Positions 58,762-64,000 of a DNA stretch of 64,000 bases are shown piece by piece (the stretch's first letter is position 1; the number at the start of each line of letters is the position of its first letter). This DNA comes from Rhynchosporium graminicola (lineage: Eukaryota; Ascomycota; Leotiomycetes; Helotiales; Ploettnerulaceae). The position numbers and the translations under genes were made by a program. The DNA is taken from assembly GCA_900074885.1 (NCBI GenBank), contig FJUW01000012.1:1533841-1597840 (forward strand), in the 5' to 3' direction. The notes beneath the pieces are model-generated. The model had not been told where the DNA came from. It worked only from the letters and a program-made list of their open reading frames with translations, and did not search any database.

Positions 58762-61700
58762 CGCGACGGGGTATCAAGTGGGTATCAATGGGCAAAAAAC
58801 TGTAACGAAATTAATTAGATAATAAAAGCGAATATCGAATACTGAGGTGAAGAAGTTATGGCAATCGAGAAGTGAAGAAGAGAGACAGAGAGATCTTGCT
58901 GTGCGACGAGTCTGTCAGAGTATCCTCGTAACTTCCTTAAACAGGTAGGAACATGGTTGTGGTTGTAAGGATGAAGGCGCATACTATGCATGCTCTGGCC
59001 TTCAACATGAAATGACATAAATAACCCCCTTGCGTGTTCTCCGGGCACTAAGCTCGGAGAGTATGAAACCCAACCGGAGGGCTCAGAGAAGGATGCATGA
59101 TTCGTCAGCTCATGGTTGATTAAACTTGACAAGTGGAGGTAGCAAAAACCCGCTGAAATCTGTTCGCTGCCAATAGACATACTAAGTATACTCCGTAACG
59201 CAGTGCCACTACTAGGGTCCCCGAGACAGTCATGTCTCGGCGTACGAATTCCGGATCCACTTCACTCTGGGATGTCGCGTGGGCAGTATCAATCGAGTAC
59301 ATACCAAGACCTGGCAGTAATTTCTGCAAATCTTGGAAACTTGAAGAAATACTTGAGGTCTGCTCAGCACGACTGGTCACTTGGCCAGAAATGAAGGACG
59401 GAATTTTCGAGCAGGGCGCACATCTACTCCATTACTTAAAGCAAGAAGCAGAGCAAACGGAACCTCTCCAACCAGCAAGAATTGCGTTGAGCTATAAAAG
59501 CTGGGATTCCAAGATGAGTGCAGCTCATCATTTGCGAAATAGACAGACAATCACATGAGTCAGTCGTTCAACCAGTCAAAGTTTGTTCAACATTTGTCTT
59601 ACCTTCTTCCCTATCGATCTTAGACTTAAGAGGAACTATTGGTCTCATCAAAATTCCTATTGCTCTGCGGTAAGGTGGAATAGTCTAATACTGTCTGAAA
59701 GTTTTGTGAGCATACGTAAATATAAGTGCTTACACGGCCATTCTCACGTAAACGTGTACGGAGCACCTTAGATCGTGGAATATGGTATCCGCATCTATGA
59801 AGCAGCAGCTCCACAATGCCGTGGGGCTGGTTCTCTGGGCAGCTGCAGATCACAATTCGTAAGTTTCCCAAAGGGCTCACAACCCATCTGCCATATCCTC
59901 CCCTCACAAATCATTCCTGTATCCCAAAACTTCCAATAAAGTTCCGTCCGTATGCTTCCCAAAACGCCTAGAGATACGTCCATATGAAGTTACAATATGA
60001 ACCGAAATAAATTGCTTCTCTTCGCCTAATTGACAGGCGTGCCGTCCGTGTAGCGAGGGCGATCATAACATACAGGAAGCAGGGCTGTGCACGCATGTCT
60101 GCTGAACAGCTGCCTGGAAGACTCGCAGTCCCTTGTAGAAATTGGAGGGCTGCTGGAGAGTTGGAGAAGTAAAATGGGGCGTTTCTAATCGGCACAAGCG
60201 AGTTGTTTTCGGTGTACGCGTGTACGAAAGGTACAAGTACTTATAATAACACGGAGCCGGGAAATAAAATGTAGAGGGCAATCACGTGCATTCCTTCAAA
60301 AACAAAAACTCTGTAGGTTCTACAAGGACAACAGTTGAGTACAGCCAAGAGCGGACTGATGATTGAATCGTGATCGCGCCTTGATAAATGATCTCTTCGA
60401 TTTACCATACGCTATACACGACTTGACTAACAGAAGTGCTGCACGCGGGTGTTGTATAAAAAGGATTAGCGAATACTAAGCCAAGTCACCGTCAGTTTAT
60501 GGATGTTGGCTCCGTCTTGATCCAAACGTCACGATCACTTGGCCTACTTCGTCAGTCTTCTATAGAATGATTGCCATCGTGGTCGGCTTACCTTCCAATC
60601 CTTTCAAATGATTGTTGGCGTTACGTTTGGAATAGCGGTCGTGAGCCCCCTGTACCCCGTCTTGGCGATCGCAACTAAAAGTTGAGAATCTTGTTTAGTG
60701 GCATGGCACTACACTGAAACTCTGTGCGGAACTTTCTATAGTACGAAGTATAACACCCCCCCGCAGTGCAAGGTACATATGATGCTTACCTGATTCTAGG
60801 CAGAACAGCATGCCAGATTGTATTGCCTGATGATTTCGTACTGTAAACTAACAGGCGATCTTAATACCAGAGTACTGCTACCCCTTTTTCTCGATGGACT
60901 GCAAGCGGTTGTATCAATCACAAAGCACAGCACTCTTTCGAGATTCCCAAGCTTTGCTTTTGTTGACCTTCGTTTTATACCTCAAAGGTTGGTTTGACAT
61001 AGTGGTAGCTCGCGGCCAAATTTCATGACAGCCCCTCTTTAAATCTCCTCTAAATCTCAGCCATCTACTGCTCCTTGTAGATTTTCGAATTTGGCAAGGT
61101 GCCTTGTTAGCTTTGGGAGAGATGCCCTTTGACATGGTCTCAGAACAGCATCATAAAGCTCATGTTTCGTTCTTTTTGTGACCTCCTGCGTGTCTTACCT
61201 TGGCCAATGATTACATGGCTTAGCCAGTCGCGGGCCACATACTATCGCATTACTGAGGGCCGTCGTAAATTTCCCAAAGATGAGCTACGATTTCGCATCT
61301 TTCTCTAAGCACCCAATACCATTCTCTCATCGGTAGTAGTAGACGTCTATCGAGATAGCTTTCAATTCGTGCGCGCAATCGACCAACAATCAATGGATGA
61401 CCGCTGTCAAGCAAGCAGAATCGTGGGCTCCCATTTCAAAGACAGTCATTTCAAGGGAAGCCTAGTATGGCTCCAGCGATGTGCTTTTGGTGGCAACATG
61501 CTGGACGTCGTGTCGTAAACGCGGTGACGTTGGCGATCCAGTCATTGCAGACTCCTGGCAGAAGACAGTTGTGGAAAGCTCTGAAAAATGTTATTGGAGC
61601 AGCTGGAGGAATATTTTACCAACCGGAAACTGCGCATCTTCAAGCATGCAAAATGACCAAAATAACAATCTGGAGGAATCTCCGTGTTGGTTGATCACGG

Positions 61701-63173
61701 GAGTATTGGGAAGAAGCGGGAGCTCCGGCCCTCTTTTGACCACCAACATGCTTTCTTTGGTTTACCCAAAATGAAATGCACATGCCTATGAAGTCATGGT
61801 TCTATGCAACCTGCGAAACACCGACGAGGGTTTTTTCCTTCGTTGGCAAAAATCGCAAAGATACAAGAGCGCGTCTCATCACGTGATGTATGATGAGCCA
61901 CGCTCTTAAAATAGAAATGAAATTAGCGTGCGAGCAAACGCAAGCTCTGTACAACATTCGGAGGCTTCTGATTTTCAGCCTCTTGCCTGATCAGCTACAG
62001 GGCAAATCATTAACGTGTGTCCATGTTACGAAGGCTTGCATGTTCTTGCCACATTCCAACATTTGAAGGGCAAGTGCTTCTAGAAAATTTGATCCGACAA
62101 AGTCATGGTCGTGTATGATGCTTACGCGTTCTTTCATTGCTCCGTTATGTTAAGGCGGTCAACCCAGCTCTAGGGTACTGGATGCTAGTACTCTCAGAGT
62201 GGCAGCAGTCCAGTCTTTCAAAGTTGGTATGATGCTGCAAGACAAGCCTCTTATGTATTATTCCAGGGTTCGTTCGGCGAAGGACATATCATTGACAACC
62301 CGCATCATGTCCGGAAGTCCAGACTTACTCGAAGATCCCAGTATATGAACATTTTCTATCCCTAATGGTATCAGACTACTGCAATACGATTTCGGTGCCG
62401 GACCATACACTTGGGTCTAGGTCACGTGTCGCTCGGAGGCTTTCGATGAGGCTGAGTGAGTTCAGCAAGTGCTCAGCTCCTCCAGGTAGTCCTTTTTTGC
62501 TCCGAAGCACGTTTCAGGAGTACAATTAAGCTTTAGGAAAAGCTCCAAAGCCCAGAAACATACCGACTAGATTGACGGACGCCGTCAAGGCCAGCCCCCG
62601 AAGTAGACGGACGGTCTCTTTGCAGTGCATTGGAATGGAATGAAGTGGAGAATCTCTCGGATGGCGTCTCCAGCTGATGGGAGCCGGTGGCGTACATAGT
62701 TTGATACTTCATATATCATAGTGCTGGTATCACGACTTATAGACATTCGATATCCCTTCCACAACTCCTCATCCCATTCCCACACCACTTGAGAAGACTG
62801 GCTAGAACAACTCGAAATTTCCCGACTTTGAGCAACTTCGAATCGATATTACTCTTTATATCCTCAATCTTTGGTCCAGAATACTCAGCTCGCAAGATAT
62901 TTGATCATCCCGACATCAAAGTCTTTTCGATCTGATTATCCTGTATCTTCGACACGTCCACACAAGACGTTATATCAGACTACCCTTTTCCCGACCTCCG
63001 AAGATTCCATTTGAGATTACTGCAAGTCAATCAGTGATCTTATATTCAACTTCTCCTGTACTTTCCAACTTTGGCGGATCTCATCCTTCCTTTGAAACTC
63101 GTGTCTCTTACTTCCTGCCAGAGCTTATCAACAATTTCAAATATCCCAGATCAACCTCAAGTAAACCATCATT
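58762..63173. other. 4.4-kb gene-free stretch upstream of the polyketide synthase
   Basis: No supported gene on either strand. Overlapping frames at 59120-59558 and 61467-61774 show no family pattern. The last 450 bp before 63174 are rich in C and T and probably carry the polyketide synthase promoter and leader. Confidence 0.55.
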
Positions 63174-64000
63174 ATGGTTTCCACTAAGCCAGTCAACAAT
63201 AACACCATGAAAGGCGGAGAGCCTATCGCCATTGTAGGCACAGGATGTCGTTTCCCAGGAGGGGCCAGCAGCCCTTCCAAGCTCTGGGACATGCTCCTGG
63301 ATAAACGCGATGCTTTGAGAGCTATTCCAATGGATCGCTGGAACTCTGATGGATTTCACCACTCCAATGGCGAGCGAGCCGGAGCTCTCAACGTCAAGCA
63401 TGCCTATCTTCTCAGAGAGAGTGTTCGTGAATGGGATGCTTCTTTCTTCGGCGTCAATCCTCGTGAAGCGGAAGCTGTTGACCCCCAGCATCGTATTCTC
63501 CTCGAGACTGTCTACGAGGCTATGGAATCGGGCGGCTTCTCCATGGAACACATGCAGGGTTCTGATACTGCTGTGTACGTTGGAGTCATGACTGCCGACT
63601 ACTATGAAATGCTTCTTCGTTCTCCTGAATCTCTCCCAACCTACTTTGCAACCGGCACAAACTCCAGCATTCTTTCCAACAGATTGTCCTACTTCTTCGA
63701 CTTGAAGGGTCCATCCGAGACGATCAACACTGCCTGTTCTTCCAGCTTGGTCGCGGTACACCGCGGTGTTCAGAGTTTGCGCTCTGGAGAAGCAAGAATC
63801 GCTATTGCAGGCGGTGCAAATCTCATCTTGAATCCAGAATTTATGGCTACGGAGTCCAATCTTCACATGCTGTCAGCTGAGGGTCGCTCGCGTATGTGGG
63901 ACGCTGGTGCTAACGGATACGCTCGTGGTGAAGGCTTTGCAGCTGTCATTATGAAGCGTCTTTCGGACGCTATCGCTGACGGCGACGATATCTCATGCAT
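63174..64000 (+). CDS. iterative type I polyketide synthase, N-terminal part (3' end off window)
   Basis: The ATG at 63174 opens a frame that runs to the window edge without a stop or intron (275 codons). It begins the ketosynthase domain directly: EPIAIVGTGCRFPGG, then LWDMLLDKRDALRAIP, FFGVNPREAEAVDPQHRILLE and VYVGVMTADYYEML. The active-site cysteine block is INTACSSSLVAVHRGVQSLR (Cys188), followed by AGGANLILNPEF, MLSAEGRSRMWDAGANGYAR and GEGFAAVIMKR. A KS at the very N-terminus is the layout of fungal highly reducing polyketide synthases. The catalytic histidines and all later domains (AT, DH, MT, ER, KR, ACP) lie beyond the edge. It would make a polyketide; the product cannot be told. 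No tailoring gene is seen within 4 kb upstream. Confidence 0.93.
   Translation, partial: MVSTKPVNNNTMKGGEPIAIVGTGCRFPGGASSPSKLWDMLLDKRDALRAIPMDRWNSDGFHHSNGERAGALNVKHAYLLRESVREWDASFFGVNPREAEAVDPQHRILLETVYEAMESGGFSMEHMQGSDTAVYVGVMTADYYEMLLRSPESLPTYFATGTNSSILSNRLSYFFDLKGPSETINTACSSSLVAVHRGVQSLRSGEARIAIAGGANLILNPEFMATESNLHMLSAEGRSRMWDAGANGYARGEGFAAVIMKRLSDAIADGDDISC

Noticed and set aside
59120..59558. Overlapping 86- and 108-codon frames on opposite strands
   Set aside because: No family pattern, no ATG context and no exon partners.
61467..61774. Two overlapping plus-strand frames of 75 and 97 codons
   Set aside because: Both read poorly and neither has a recognisable motif; likely chance frames in intergenic DNA.
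63108..63866. 252-codon open frame on the minus strand
   Set aside because: It is the exact antisense of the polyketide synthase KS region, whose plus-strand frame has all the KS motifs. The minus frame is a composition shadow.

Overview
This window looks like the nuclear genome of a filamentous ascomycete (Pezizomycotina). The reasons are: short GT-AG introns of about 45-130 nt with fungal branch points, families restricted to or typical of these fungi (Zn2Cys6 regulator, RTA1-like, DUF6604, DUF4419, GMC oxidoreductase, highly reducing PKS, fungal Rap1), and one AT-rich element with repeat-induced-mutation-like decay. The protein families suggest a leotiomycete-type plant-associated or saprotrophic fungus, but the class cannot be fixed from the sequence alone. 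Exon structures below were assembled by hand from reading frames, splice sites and family patterns.

Left part (1-24 kb): accessory and decaying. The window opens inside a Zn2Cys6-type transcription factor gene whose DNA-binding end lies off the edge. It is followed by a broken FAD monooxygenase (3.25-4.44 kb), a 1.05-kb AT-rich element with 35-bp terminal inverted repeats flanked by a 6-bp direct repeat (4.55-5.61 kb), and a broken DUF6604 gene (5.8-8.5 kb). Intact genes here are an isochorismatase-like hydrolase, a class I glutamine amidotransferase-like protein and an RTA1-like seven-helix protein. A DUF4419 gene with one stop and one frameshift comes next, then a multi-ubiquitin-like-domain gene with one apparent frameshift.

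Central part (25-46 kb): conserved core genes. These are a CNNM/Mam3-type membrane protein with CBS domains, a 1022-residue zinc-ribbon protein of unknown role, a secreted GMC oxidoreductase, and a divergent pair, the palmitoyltransferase SWF1 and the telomere protein RAP1. An unknown one-exon protein follows, then an unusual fusion of an HFCD flavoprotein domain to ankyrin-like repeats.

Right part (47-64 kb): sparser again. It holds a four-exon small secreted cysteine-containing protein hidden on the minus strand, a cysteine-rich four-exon unknown protein, an SRA-YDG protein, a type II membrane O-fucosyltransferase-like protein, and a 4.4-kb gene-free stretch. The window ends in the first 275 codons of a polyketide synthase (KS domain).

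There is no CRISPR array and no operon, and I found no convincing tRNA or rRNA gene. The most unusual items are the ubiquitin-like repeat protein, the HFCD-ankyrin fusion that has lost the residues used for decarboxylation, the small secreted protein, and the TIR element.
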